This document shows, one piece after another, positions 28,484 through 38,922 of a stretch of DNA of 64,000 nucleotides (positions within the stretch are counted from its first letter, which is position 1; every line of letters begins with the position of its first letter). The position numbers were made by a program, and so were the translations under genes. The stretch is taken from the NCBI GenBank assembly GCA_016709025.1, contig JADJEQ010000003.1:310001-374000 (forward strand), read 5' to 3'. The DNA comes from Bacteroidales bacterium. GTDB lineage: Bacteria; Bacteroidota; Bacteroidia; Bacteroidales; Lentimicrobiaceae. The notes under the pieces are model-generated. The model was not told where the DNA came from. It saw only the letters and a list, made by a program, of their open reading frames with translations, and did not search any database.

Positions 28484-29764
28484 ATGAGGCCTTGTTTTCA
28501 GCTAATTTTATCTTTGGGTCTGATTCTTTTATTCCTGCTTCAGTCAGGGTCATCCTCTTTTGCCCAGAATGAAACAAAGGATCTGAAGGATGTTTTCAGA
28601 GAATGGAAGGATGACACATTGAGCATGAAGGAACCCAAGCTAAAAGTCGGAAAGACCTATTTATCCGTTTTGCCAGTAATCGGCTATGGCCCTGCCAATG
28701 GATTTTTAATTGGTGGCGCTATCAGTTTTGCAAAACTTTTTGGTGAACCTCCAACCAATCTGTCATCAGGAATGATGAATTTCACGATTACTTCCAAAAA
28801 ACAGTATATATTGAATGCCCGGTCAAAAATTTACCTGAAAGAAAACAAATGGTTTTTGCAGGGTGACTGGCGCTTCCTGGTTTTTACCCAGCCAACCTAT
28901 GGATTGGGAATTGAATTCCTGGATATTAATAAATTACTGTTTCATCTAAATAATCTGGATGAAAATGATGTTCCTTTCGGAGAGCCCATGAAGTTCAAAC
29001 AGATCAGGATTTATGAGGAAGCCGGATACAGAATCGGCAATTCAAATTTTTTTGCCGGCATGGGCATTGCCCTGGATTATCACTTCGGAATTGTTGACGA
29101 GCTGCTCGATACAGTGAAGAGCAGTCCTGAATTCTATGTAACAAAACACTACCTGTATGCGTATATGAACGATTTCAACCCGAAACAATACAACAATCAG
29201 GGGCTTAAATTCACTGTTTTAACCGACACCCGTGACAATATAAGTAATTGTTATAAAGGCTATTACGCATCGTTTTCGATTCTTCAGAATTTCAAACTCG
29301 GAGAAAACTCCCGCAATAACACACAATTGCTATATGACGCACGTTATTACCTGGGGCTGAATGCGTTGAAACCACGGCATGTGCTGGCGTTCTGGAGCTG
29401 GGGTAACATCCTGCTGACGGGCACTCCACCTTATCTCGCCCTGCCTTCCATTGGCTGGGACACCTATAACCGATCCGGCAGAGGATACATACAGGGCCGT
29501 TACCGGGGATTGAGTATGATTTATAATGAAGCTGAATACCGCTTCCCGATTTCGAAAAACGGTTTATTCGGCGGGATTCTGTTTGCAAATGTAATTGCTT
29601 CAAGCAGCTACACTCAGAATCTTTTCGATTATACAGCATTGGGAATTGGTGCCGGGGTCAGGCTGCAACTCGATAAGCTTGCACGAACCAATCTGACCGT
29701 TGATTTCGGAATGGGCACCGACCATTCTACCGGAATCTATTTCAACCTTCAGGAGACTTTCTAA
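28484..29764 (+). CDS. BamA/TamA-like outer-membrane surface-antigen protein
   Basis: A 426-residue protein with a signal peptide (hydrophobic ~7-27, ending SSFAQ). The rest resembles the C-terminal bacterial surface antigen (D15/Omp85) barrel: LPVIGYGPANGFLIGGAISF near 61-80, FTVLTDTRDN near 245, and ALGIGAGVRLQLDKLARTNLTVDFG near the end. No POTRA domains are present, since the protein starts almost at the barrel, so it is not BamA itself. It is probably a small Omp85-like protein of unknown substrate. It stands alone after the 74-bp array. Confidence 0.78.
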   Translation: MRPCFQLILSLGLILLFLLQSGSSSFAQNETKDLKDVFREWKDDTLSMKEPKLKVGKTYLSVLPVIGYGPANGFLIGGAISFAKLFGEPPTNLSSGMMNFTITSKKQYILNARSKIYLKENKWFLQGDWRFLVFTQPTYGLGIEFLDINKLLFHLNNLDENDVPFGEPMKFKQIRIYEEAGYRIGNSNFFAGMGIALDYHFGIVDELLDTVKSSPEFYVTKHYLYAYMNDFNPKQYNNQGLKFTVLTDTRDNISNCYKGYYASFSILQNFKLGENSRNNTQLLYDARYYLGLNALKPRHVLAFWSWGNILLTGTPPYLALPSIGWDTYNRSGRGYIQGRYRGLSMIYNEAEYRFPISKNGLFGGILFANVIASSSYTQNLFDYTALGIGAGVRLQLDKLARTNLTVDFGMGTDHSTGIYFNLQETF

Positions 29765-30127
29765 GCTCTCTGTCGTGAAATGTCAATAAAAAAAGGCTGA
29801 ATTTAACCCTTTTGAAAAATCTGTCTCCTTTTTTGTCAACACCTCAACGTGATTTATCATTTCCCTAAATATAAAAAGGGTATAGAAGGAAGATTTAAAA
29901 CACTCCCGACTTTTGATGATTGTTTAAATTTTGTCCGGCTGTGTGAAATGGCCTGTCCTCTATGGTTCGCCTGCTGAAAATGAAATTGAAAATTTTAAAC
30001 AGCCTTTAACAAAAAATTAACTGATCATACTTTATTTTTGAGTAACAAAATCACATTATGTCCGTCTAAAATAATTTAAAGGCCGGTGTTGGCTTAAACA
30101 GAATATTCATTCAAATATTCATTACCC
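29765..30127. other. Intergenic region, no gene seen
   Basis: AT-rich. It holds a TATTTTTG at 30033-30040 matching the -7 consensus, 88 bases before the permease gene, without a clear -33 box. Nothing else was recognised. Confidence 0.5.
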
Positions 30128-32551
30128 ATGTACAAAGATCTTTTCAGGCACAGCCTGAGAGCCTTAGTCCGACAGAAATCCTACGTCTTTATCAACATTC
30201 TTGGTCTGGCTACCGGCATTGCCTGCAGCCTGATCATCACCCTTTTCATCATTCATGAATTGAGCTACGACAATTATCACGAAAAGAAAGACAGAATTTA
30301 CCGGCTTATTCTGAATGGTAAAATCAGCGGACAGGAAGTGAAAGTAGTCTCAACAGCTTCTCCAATCGGACCCACCATGAAGGCCGAACTTCCTGAGGTT
30401 GAAAATTTTCTGAGAATAAATGGCTGGGGCGAGACCATTGTGAAATACGAAGAAGCATTCTTTACCGAAGATTATTTTATGGAAGCCGATTCCAGCTTTT
30501 TTGAATTTTTCTCAGTTCCCCTGATCAGAGGCAATAAAAAAACAGCACTCACTGCACCACATACCCTTGTTATATCTGAAACCACAGCAGCAAAGATATT
30601 TGGTTCGGCCGACCCCATAAATAAGATGCTCAGGGTTGGAACCGACTCCACACGGTACAGGATAACAGGAGTCTTCAGGGATATTCCCGAAACAACTCAT
30701 TTCGAAGCCAATATGATCGGCTCGTTTATGACTAACCCCAGGGCCAACGATAAGGAATGGTTATCCAACAGTTTTAGTACCTATGTGCTTCTGAACCCCG
30801 AAGCCAGGCCAGAATCTGTCAATGCCAAAATGGACGGTATGATTGTAAAGTATGTCGGGCCTCAGATCCTTAAATATCTGGGGATAAGCATCAAGGACTT
30901 TCTTACACAAGGGAATAAATACAATATTTACCTTCAGCCACTCAGTGAAATCCACCTCGACCCTTCTATTCAGCAGGACTTAAAACCAGCCGGAGATCCG
31001 AAATACCTGTGGATTTTCGGTAGCATAGCCGTTCTCATCATTCTGATAGCTGCCATGAACTTTATGAATCTTTCTACAGCACAGGCCTCGAAGCGTGCCA
31101 AAGAAATCGGCATTAAAAAAGTAGTTGGTTCCTCCCGTGGCATCCTGATCGGCCAGTTTATTACAGAAACCATACTGCTCTCTTTTCTTGCCCTGATGGT
31201 TGCAGTAATGATCACGGAAATTTCCTTGCCTTATTTTAACAAATTGCTTGATCTCAGGCTTAACATCGGATATTTCGCCAATTGGTACACCATTCCAGCA
31301 TTGCTGGGTTTATCACTGTTCATAGGGATACTTGCCGGAAGTTATCCGGCTTTCTATATGTCGTCATTTAATCCATATACGGTGTTGAAGGGTAAACTAA
31401 GAAGCAGCCGTGGGAATATTAACCTTCGCAGTGTGTTGGTGGTTCTGCAATTTGCCATATCAATCGTACTGATTTCCGGCACCCTGATTATGTTCAGGCA
31501 GATACGCTTTATGCTGAACAAGGATCTTGGCTTCGACAAAGAAAATGTGCTTGTAATTCAAAGAGCAGATGCAATAGGCAGTCACATAAATGATTTCAAA
31601 ACCACCCTGGCAAAAATCCCCGGAATTATCTCTGTAACTGCTTCAACGGCTGTACCGGGACATGGTAATAATAACAATGGTTATACGATCAAAGGCCGTC
31701 CGGAAGAAACTTTCCTCATGCAAACCAACTGGGTAGACTTTGATTACCTGAAAGTTTACGGTCACAAAATGCTTGCCGGCCGGTTTTTCGAAAAACCGAA
31801 CGCCACCGATGTTGATGCCTGTATCATCAATCAGGAGGCAGCTAAAGACTTTGCATTGGTAAAGCCCTTTGAGACAAGAATCATCCGTACCGACGGCAAT
31901 GGTGAAACACAAACAGTTCTTCCGGTTGTAGGAGTAGTGAAGGATTTTCACTTTGAATCGCTGCGTTCTGAAATTACGCCTCATGTAATGATGTTCAAAA
32001 CAGAGGATATACAATGGGGATATTTCAGCATCAGGCTTTCGCCATCGGCAAGCCAGCAAACCATCCGTGAGATAGAAAAAACATGGCAAAACTTTACCGG
32101 AAATGATCCGATGCAGTATTTCTTTATGGACAAAGATGTAGAACAGATGTATAAAGCCGAAAGGCAGAATGCGAATCTTGCCATTGTTTTCACCGTTATC
32201 GCTATTCTGATAGCAGCACTGGGCCTTTATGGACTTACCTCTTTCACCGTACAGCAACGTACCCGGGAGATTGGCATCCGTAAAACTTTCGGAGCATCGG
32301 TAGGGCGCATCTGGTATATGATTGCAAAAGAAATACTGATCCTTCTGAGCATTTCCCTGGCCATCGCATTGCCCTTGATTTACCTTGTGGCTGATAACTG
32401 GCTGAGCAACTATCATTACCGGATCAATCCAGGGGCAGCTGACTTTATCTATGGCTTTGCCATTGCTGTATTTATTGCCATTACAACCATAAGCTACCGG
32501 GCTATCCGTGCTGCATTGGAAAATCCTGCCGTCTCGCTGAGGTATGAGTGA
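30128..32551 (+). CDS. MacB/FtsX-type ABC transporter permease
   Basis: An 807-residue protein with the duplicated layout of this family: first helix at ~21-43, a MacB-like periplasmic domain (~50-285), three helices with the FtsX motif SKRAKEIGIKKVVGSS (~320-335), a second cluster with helix ~434-455, another periplasmic domain (~460-690), and a second FtsX repeat (TREIGIRKTFGASVGRI, ~718-735). Such permeases work with a separate ATPase in export of peptides or in lipoprotein or toxin extrusion; Bacteroidota encode many as orphans. No ATP-binding gene is adjacent here. The start fits the family N-terminus. Confidence 0.9.
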   Translation: MYKDLFRHSLRALVRQKSYVFINILGLATGIACSLIITLFIIHELSYDNYHEKKDRIYRLILNGKISGQEVKVVSTASPIGPTMKAELPEVENFLRINGWGETIVKYEEAFFTEDYFMEADSSFFEFFSVPLIRGNKKTALTAPHTLVISETTAAKIFGSADPINKMLRVGTDSTRYRITGVFRDIPETTHFEANMIGSFMTNPRANDKEWLSNSFSTYVLLNPEARPESVNAKMDGMIVKYVGPQILKYLGISIKDFLTQGNKYNIYLQPLSEIHLDPSIQQDLKPAGDPKYLWIFGSIAVLIILIAAMNFMNLSTAQASKRAKEIGIKKVVGSSRGILIGQFITETILLSFLALMVAVMITEISLPYFNKLLDLRLNIGYFANWYTIPALLGLSLFIGILAGSYPAFYMSSFNPYTVLKGKLRSSRGNINLRSVLVVLQFAISIVLISGTLIMFRQIRFMLNKDLGFDKENVLVIQRADAIGSHINDFKTTLAKIPGIISVTASTAVPGHGNNNNGYTIKGRPEETFLMQTNWVDFDYLKVYGHKMLAGRFFEKPNATDVDACIINQEAAKDFALVKPFETRIIRTDGNGETQTVLPVVGVVKDFHFESLRSEITPHVMMFKTEDIQWGYFSIRLSPSASQQTIREIEKTWQNFTGNDPMQYFFMDKDVEQMYKAERQNANLAIVFTVIAILIAALGLYGLTSFTVQQRTREIGIRKTFGASVGRIWYMIAKEILILLSISLAIALPLIYLVADNWLSNYHYRINPGAADFIYGFAIAVFIAITTISYRAIRAALENPAVSLRYE

Positions 32552-32923
32552 TCGTTTCCTTTTTCAGCGAATTTTCAGGAATGCCTGGTCTATAAATCAT
32601 TTCACAGCCTAAAAAAGCAATTTCACCATTCAAGGTTGCTGGTTCGCAGGTTTTACATTACAAAGTTTCATATCCTTAGTTACTTTCGCTTCATTATTAT
32701 GTCGGGATGCTTTGGTTGGTGTCGATCCGAACATAATGTTTTCACTGCATCTGAGGAGGTCTTAAGCAAGCCTCCTTATTGCTTTTCTGCCCAACAATAC
32801 CGGTGCAATACAGCCAATCGGATTTTTACACCATTCAACTGCAGAATATTCAATTTCAATCTCTTTTCTTTTCTCCGTTAATCAACGATGAATAGCTTTG
32901 TCAGAGATTAATGAAAATCCTCT
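32552..32923. other. Intergenic region with a small hairpin
   Basis: No convincing gene. AGGAGG at 32754-32759 can pair with CCTCCT at 32771-32776, followed by a T-rich run, a weak terminator candidate for the permease gene. Confidence 0.4.
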
Positions 32924-33613
32924 ATGATCAACTTTAAGAGCATGACCAACCGGTCAGGATACCTGGCTGCAATTTTTCTGTCTTTTTTGTTTATTCTCTG
33001 GATTGTTTGTTTTGCAGGCATTGTAATTACTTCACCGCTTTTCATGTGGACCAACCTTGAAGATTATATCCGATATGTCAGAACAAACAACCAGTTCTTT
33101 CAGAACTTTGCCAAAGTACTTATGTTACTTTTCGGTCCTGCCTGGGTGGTGTTGATCAATAGTTTTTACCAGAATGCTATGCCTGAAAACAAGGCCAATG
33201 CCAGACTCAGCCTACTGTTCGGGCTTGCATTTGCTCTGTTCATTTCTGTTCATTATTTTATACAATTAAGTACTGTAAGGCTGGGAATAGCCAGTAACAA
33301 TACGGATGGACTCCTGCAACTGGTGCAGGCAAATCCGGTTTCTGCCATGTCGGCCGTCAACATGCTTGGCTGGACATTTTTTATGGGACTTTCGTCTCTT
33401 TACTTGTTTTTATCAATCAAAGATGACAGGAAGGCACGTACCACAGGATATGCATTTCTTGCAAATGCCTGCGTTTGTTTAACCGGGGGGCTTTCATTTC
33501 TTTTACAGATTGATATCATGACTTTTTTACTGATGAACCCGGGGCTTGGTGGATCAGTTATTTTTTCTGCAATTGCCTCGGCCGGTTTTTTCAGGAAGAT
33601 GGAAATTGTATAA
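32924..33613 (+). CDS. Membrane protein of unknown function
   Basis: A 229-residue integral membrane protein with about six hydrophobic segments (near 11-38, 57-78, 92-110, 140-160, 175-195 and 205-222 counting from 32924). I do not recognise a family. An ATG six codons later (32942) is an equally good start. It lies 28 bases upstream of the DUF6544-type gene, with which it is probably cotranscribed. Confidence 0.65.
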   Translation: MINFKSMTNRSGYLAAIFLSFLFILWIVCFAGIVITSPLFMWTNLEDYIRYVRTNNQFFQNFAKVLMLLFGPAWVVLINSFYQNAMPENKANARLSLLFGLAFALFISVHYFIQLSTVRLGIASNNTDGLLQLVQANPVSAMSAVNMLGWTFFMGLSSLYLFLSIKDDRKARTTGYAFLANACVCLTGGLSFLLQIDIMTFLLMNPGLGGSVIFSAIASAGFFRKMEIV

Positions 33614-33641
33614 TATATTTGCCTGATAAAAATATCCATCT

Positions 33642-34748
33642 ATGAAAACCGTCCTTGCCATTTTTATTGCCCTTCACGGACTTATCCATTTTATGGGTTT
33701 TATCAAAGCATTCCGGCTGGCAGAACTCAAACAGTTGAAGAACCCGATTTCACAATCAGCCGGGCTGTTATGGCTCATTGCGGGAATACTTTTCATTTCT
33801 GTAGCCGTATTTCTACTTCTCGGGAAGGAATGGTGGTGGGTTGCTGCGGTTCCGGCAATCATTCTATCACAGGTTCTAATTATTTCTGTCTGGCAGGATG
33901 CCAGATTCGGCACCATAGCCAATGTTATAGCTGCGATTGCAGCCACACTTGTATTCGGTTCATGGAACTTCCAGAGGGCTTTTGTGAACGATTACCAGGA
34001 GGGCCTTGCCAGAACAGGTTCTCTTTCAACAAGCATCCTCACAGAGAATGATATTCAGCACCTGCCGGCTCCGGTTCAGCGATATATACGCTATACCGGC
34101 TCGCTGGGACATGAGAAAGTTCATAACATCAAATTGTGTTTCGATGGGCAGATGCGCGACAAAGGTTTAGACTGGTTCAACCTTCAATCGGAGCAATACA
34201 ACTTTTTTGATACTCCGACACGCCTGTTTTATATGACCGGCAAGATGAAAGGGTTGACTGTTCCGGGTTATCATGCATACAGAAACGGCAATGCCAGCAT
34301 GCAGGTAAAACTCTTCGGATTACTTCCGGTTGTTGATTCAAAGGACGGCGACCTGAACCAGGCCGAAACAGTTACTTTCCTGAATGATATGTGCCTGATG
34401 GCTCCGGCCACGCTGATCGATGAAAGAATAAAATGGGAAGAAATTGATAGTCTGTCATCAAAAGCGGTTTTCACCTGCAACGGGATCACGGTTTCTGCGA
34501 TTCTTTACTTTAACGATAAAGGGCAATTGGTGAATTTTATTTCGGATGACAGGTTTGCTATTTCCGGTAAGAAATCGAGCAGGCAGCGGTTTTCAACCCC
34601 GGTGTATGACTATAAAAACATAAACGGTATCAATGTTTGTTCAAATGCTGATGCTGTCTGGCATTATCCTGAAGGAGAATTTGTTTACGGGAAATTCAAA
34701 CTCCGCACCATTGAGTATAATGTAAAGGATAATAATATTGCTCCTTAA
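33642..34748 (+). CDS. DUF6544-type membrane-anchored protein
   Basis: A 368-residue protein with four predicted helices in the first ~115 residues (starting VLAIFIALHGLIHFMGF) and a soluble C-terminal domain. That domain has LPAPVQRYIRYTGSLG (~143-158), MRDKGLDWFNLQSEQYNFF, RLFYMTGKMKGLTVPGYHAY and VNFISDDRFA. These match the DUF6544 family, of unknown function, which is widespread in Bacteroidota and some other bacteria. It is likely the second gene of a two-gene unit with the preceding membrane protein. Confidence 0.75.
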   Translation: MKTVLAIFIALHGLIHFMGFIKAFRLAELKQLKNPISQSAGLLWLIAGILFISVAVFLLLGKEWWWVAAVPAIILSQVLIISVWQDARFGTIANVIAAIAATLVFGSWNFQRAFVNDYQEGLARTGSLSTSILTENDIQHLPAPVQRYIRYTGSLGHEKVHNIKLCFDGQMRDKGLDWFNLQSEQYNFFDTPTRLFYMTGKMKGLTVPGYHAYRNGNASMQVKLFGLLPVVDSKDGDLNQAETVTFLNDMCLMAPATLIDERIKWEEIDSLSSKAVFTCNGITVSAILYFNDKGQLVNFISDDRFAISGKKSSRQRFSTPVYDYKNINGINVCSNADAVWHYPEGEFVYGKFKLRTIEYNVKDNNIAP

Positions 34749-34760
34749 AGGTGATTCCGG

Positions 34761-36979
34761 TTACTTTACAAGAATTACCTTCTCAGTATCAAACGAATCA
34801 CTGGTGAACAGGGTGAGGAAACATGCCCCTGAATTTAGTTTCTTTCTTAATTCCCCTGCATCAACGTGGATCTCATGAATTCCTGCAGGAAAATCCTGTT
34901 TGACCAGGGTGCTGACAACACGACCAGTCACATCCGTAGCAGATATCATCACCTGACTGCTTTTTTCGAGGTTTATCTTCAAAGTTCCATAACTACTTAT
35001 TGGATTGGGCGTTACCGATAGAATTCCATATCCTCCATTCTTATGAATTCCCTCTGTCTCTTCGATATTCGTTGTTGTATAGTCTGTTGCAACCATCAGC
35101 CGGTTTGAATTCCCACCCAGCACATAGCCATTTTCAATTGACTGAATTGATTTTACAGATCCGGTTCCTCCGGGGTTTCCGGCAGCAAAAGGAGGCGACC
35201 AGGCCGTCCAGTTGATACCCCCGTCGGTTGATTCAAGAAAAAAATAATCTCCGGGATCCAAAGCAGCAATCCGGTTGTTGACACCCCTGGAAAACATTCT
35301 GACAGCAGTTTCCGAAACTTTTGTCCAATGAACTCCCCCGTCATCTGTTCTGAAAACTCCAGCATCACTGCCTGGGACAGCCGCCAATCCGATGTTTTCA
35401 TCAAGCCAGCACATGTCCGTAATAAATCCCGAGATTCCTGACATGGCAACCGGAGACCAAGAAAAGCCGCCATCCTGTGTTTTATACAATCCGGGAATCC
35501 CGTCAATGTAGCATGAAACAAAACCATGAATTTCATCTGCAAAATTAACACAGGCCAGGTAAAGTTCATTGACGGGTAACCCGCCTTCTACAACCTGCCA
35601 GGTAACGCCATGGTCGCTGCTTTTATAAAGATTACCGCCACCTCCGGAAACAATGGTATAGGCTCCCAGGAAAAATCTGTCACCTGCCGGAAAAGAAAAG
35701 TTAATGAGCCGGTAATCTGGCGGAAGGCTGGCATTTCCCCATGTGTTTCCGCCATCGTGGGTATACCTGATGTCCTGATATGAACCCGCAGCACCATATT
35801 GGTCATCGAAAAAACCGATATCAGTCACCCACCTTATTCCGGGGGTTTCTGCAGGAACATACCATGTATAGCCATTGTCATCGCTTCTGTAGAAGGTTTC
35901 ATTGTTGGTACCCGAGTTGGGCTGATTGTTCGCAAAAAGGATTCCGTCAGGTCGTTTATCAATAACGGTCACAGGCGCGAGGGGAAAAACTGCCAGATTA
36001 TCAACACCATTGGCTACGCTGATTCCGAGATCATCCGTATAGAGTACATCACCGATCTCAGTGCCAAAAAATATCCTCGCTCCATTCTGAATAATACAAT
36101 GGGATGCATTGGAGTTCCGGTCATATACGATCGACCAGTTCTGGCCTGCATCGAATGTTTCCCACAACTCGGATCCCTCTCCCGATGTAACAGACATCCA
36201 ATGTAGTTCATCTAACACCAGTGTCCTGAACCGGTAATCAATGCCAGAAAACTGCTGAATAAGAACCCAGTTTTCACCGCCATCAATCGTTTTCCAGAAA
36301 CCAAAATCCTCTACCGCATAACCGGTATTTTCGTTGACAAAATAGACTTCGCTTAATCCGAAGGCAGAAGGTTCCTCTAACTGATTCCAGGTGTTGCCTC
36401 CGTCAATTGTTCTGTGGAACATATTGAAACCAACCACATAAGCTTCCGAAGCACTTTTCCAGAAATGATGTCGTGCATATCCGGTACCACCGGGCCCGCG
36501 GTTTGTCCAGGAAATGCCATCATCAATTGAAACCAGTACTGTCCCGTTCTGGCCGGCAGCAGAAATACCGCCATCAGGAATTGTTGCAAGGTCATATAGC
36601 CGGCCGGCATCAGGTATCGTCTGTTCACTCCAGTTGATCCCATTATCAACACTCCGCATGATTGTTCCCTGATCCCCGGAAACAATGAGGGTACCCTGGC
36701 TGCTGATCAGTATATCATATAAATCAATGCACTCCCCGTCATTGTGCCGGATGATGGCCCAGTTTTCACCTGAATCGGTAGTCTTTAATATGTTTCCGCA
36801 TCCTGTAACTGCCCAACCGGTATTCACATCCTGAAAGGCCAGTCCATAAACCGCATTTCCCTGCGGAGATGGATGTCCCCAATGATACGAAAACCCTGGG
36901 CACCCGATTGATTGCCTAAAATCAAGAAAAATAATAAACCTGATAAACAGATTCTACTGATTTTTCTGAAGCCTGTCAT
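34761..36979 (-). CDS. T9SS-exported BNR/Ycf48-like repeat protein, frameshifted near its N-terminus
   Basis: The intact frame from 36827 down encodes 688 residues of Asp-box-type (BNR) repeats, with GNILKTTDSGENW-like blocks repeated throughout, and a C-terminal T9SS sorting domain (~600-688). No signal peptide exists in that frame. Upstream, an ATG at 36979 begins a good signal peptide (MTGFRKISRICLSGLLFFLI, ending GAQG) in another frame. The two parts would join if one base were restored in the C-run at 36894-36896, giving AQGFSYHWGHPSPQGNAV and then the repeats. So this is either a real one-base deletion or a sequencing error. If real, the protein is not exported. The beta-propeller function is unknown. 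Confidence 0.75.
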
Positions 36980-37284
36980 GATATATCTAATTTTCAACAT
37001 ATATTAACTGGCTTTCTGTCAAAAAGTTCAAAAAAATGAGCCTTCAAATCACAATTAGAAATTCAAAACAAAGTACAGAAATGTGATTTGTTTCAGATTA
37101 CAGTTAAAATTGCTGATTTCATTTGGAGATATAATTAAAAGAAATTAGTTTTGGAGTCGGTAAACAATAATGAACAATGAATTTATCAAGAATTATATAA
37201 ATTATTTCCTTGCAGCTATATTTCAGTTTATAATCAGGCTTAAAATTTCATATTCATCTTCCATCTTTCTTTTAAAAACTGACA
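36980..37284. other. Divergent intergenic region with a GH53 promoter
   Basis: AT-rich, no gene. It holds the promoter listed at 37122-37153. Confidence 0.55.
37122..37153 (+). promoter_or_regulatory. Bacteroidota-type promoter (-33 TTTG, -7 TAGTTTTG)
   Basis: TTTG at 37122-37125 and TAGTTTTG at 37146-37153 are separated by 20 bases, exactly the arrangement of the Bacteroidota housekeeping promoter (TTTG, 19-21 bases, TAnnTTTG). Transcription would begin near 37160, about 125 bases before the GH53 reading frame. Confidence 0.6.
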
Positions 37285-38349
37285 TTGGTTTCCGGAATTG
37301 CTGTTCTATTGTCTTTCGCTGCCTGTAAGGATAAGCCTGAGGATCCGGAGCCTGAACCTGTTTCCGAAAAATTTATCATAAAAGCTGCCGACCTTTCCTT
37401 TCTTCCCGAAATTGAGGATGCCGGTATTGTCTTTTACAACAGGGGTGACGAGGCAGAAGAGATGCTAACAACGCTGAAGAAAGCAGGAATGAACACTGTT
37501 CGTATCAGGCTGTGGAAAGAGCCTGTTAACGGCCGTTCAGGGTTTCCGGAAGTAAAAGCCTTTGCTGAAAAGGCAAGGTCGATGGGGTTGAAAGTGTATT
37601 TAACCGTTCATTATTCCGACACCTGGGCCGATCCGGGCAGCCAGACTATTCCAGATGCATGGAAGAGCCTGGGATACAATATTTTAAAAGACAGTTTGAA
37701 AAACTACACTGCAAAAATAGTACACGAAATAAAACCAGATTACCTGCAGATCGGCAACGAAATAAACAATGGAATGCTTTGGCCCCAGGGAAGATACATC
37801 TACCTGAACAATTTCCTTGGTTTACTCAATGCAGGATCAAAAGCAGTCAGGGAGAATGATCCGGATTGTAAGATTATGATTCACTATGCCGGAATGGACA
37901 AGGCAGATGAGTTTTTTACCAGCCTCGATACCCTCGATTACGATATCATCGGTTTATCCTACTATCCTATATGGCACGGCAAAAGCCTTGATTTACTGGA
38001 ATCAATGCTTGATTCGCTGGGCAAAAAATTTAACAAACAGGTTTTTGTTGCCGAAACCTCCTACCCTTTCAGCTTTGGCTGGAATGACTGGACCACCAAT
38101 GTAATCGGAGACGGGAGTCAGATCCTGGATGCTTATCCGGCAACCCCGGATGGACAAAAATCATTTGTAAGGGAGATAAAACGAATCTCAACATTTGCGG
38201 AAAGGTCGGTCGGGTTTGCTTACTGGGGCGGTGAATGGGTGGCTTTTAAAGGGCCGGAATCCCCCAACGGTTCATCCTGGGAAAACATGGCTTTTTATGA
38301 TTTTGAGAATAAAGCCTTACCGGTAATTGATGCATTTGGAGAATATTAA
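37285..38349 (+). CDS. GH53 endo-beta-1,4-galactanase lipoprotein
   Basis: A 354-residue protein with the GH53 TIM barrel: TVRIRLWKEP (71-80), LTVHYSDTWADPGSQTIPDAW (in part 106-126), acid/base Glu159 in QIGNEIN and nucleophile Glu257 in FVAETSYP. GH53 enzymes cut beta-1,4-galactan side chains of pectin. The N-terminus ends in a lipobox-like LSFAACKD (Cys14), but no ATG exists in frame: a stop lies at 37273 and the only starts are CTG at 37279 or TTG at 37285, and no basic residue precedes the hydrophobic stretch. The true start may be lost or non-canonical. It stands alone. Confidence 0.85.
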   Translation: MVSGIAVLLSFAACKDKPEDPEPEPVSEKFIIKAADLSFLPEIEDAGIVFYNRGDEAEEMLTTLKKAGMNTVRIRLWKEPVNGRSGFPEVKAFAEKARSMGLKVYLTVHYSDTWADPGSQTIPDAWKSLGYNILKDSLKNYTAKIVHEIKPDYLQIGNEINNGMLWPQGRYIYLNNFLGLLNAGSKAVRENDPDCKIMIHYAGMDKADEFFTSLDTLDYDIIGLSYYPIWHGKSLDLLESMLDSLGKKFNKQVFVAETSYPFSFGWNDWTTNVIGDGSQILDAYPATPDGQKSFVREIKRISTFAERSVGFAYWGGEWVAFKGPESPNGSSWENMAFYDFENKALPVIDAFGEY

Positions 38350-38922
38350 GAGCCTGTTTAAATCTTAATAAACTGTATTAATAGGCCCGTCTTTTGGGGC
38401 GGGTTTCGAATAAATTTTACAAACAGTGGGTTTTCCTTCTATTTTGGATGAGTGTGGGATAAAAAGAAGATTATGCCAGGCAGAGTTCTTTTTAAGTGCT
38501 TGAGCCAGCTGGGGCGCAAAATGTCTTTATAAAGCACTATGTGGTTATATCTATTCAAATGAGGTGAAATTCATTATGCAGAAGCATTATTTTTTGATAT
38601 TGTCTTAATATTCCCCCGCACCTGAAATTCATTTCATCTTGTGCATCTTCTTTATAGCAAAAGGTGTTTTCAGTAAACAAAAAGGAAACAAGAAAGAAAT
38701 AAAATGCAAAGGCGAAAAGGCGTAAGAACAGCGAAGAGAAAGAAATGCACCGAAGAGAGACTCTGAAATTAGTGTGAAAGTTAAGGCGAGGGTCATTTCT
38801 CTCAAGCGCGCCTGATTTTAGCCATTCTTCGAAGCTTGATGGGCCTTGAAGGAACAAAGCTCATTATAAATACTTAGGAGGTATTTCCAACGAAGGAGAG
38901 AAATCTTCCCTGATTCCCTCAT
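38350..38922. other. Intergenic region, no convincing gene
   Basis: A short stem (CCCGTC/GGCGGG with one G:T) near 38,387-38,404 after the GH53 stop could be a terminator. The rest is a purine-rich stretch that gives a long shadow frame on the minus strand but has no recognisable coding character. Confidence 0.45.

Noticed and set aside
31643..32416. 257-residue antisense frame inside the permease gene
   Set aside because: It lies wholly within a convincing MacB/FtsX gene and its translation is Cys/His/Tyr-rich without any known motif.
32636..32881. 81-residue reading frame between permease and membrane-protein genes
   Set aside because: Composition is not protein-like and no family is recognised; better read as intergenic DNA.
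37170..37290. ATG at 37,170 as the true GH53 start
   Set aside because: It is in a different frame from GH53 and the peptide it opens has no lipoprotein character.
38555..38857. 100-residue reading frame on the minus strand
   Set aside because: The translation is of low-complexity Phe/Leu-rich character from a purine-rich tract, with no recognisable domain and no start context.
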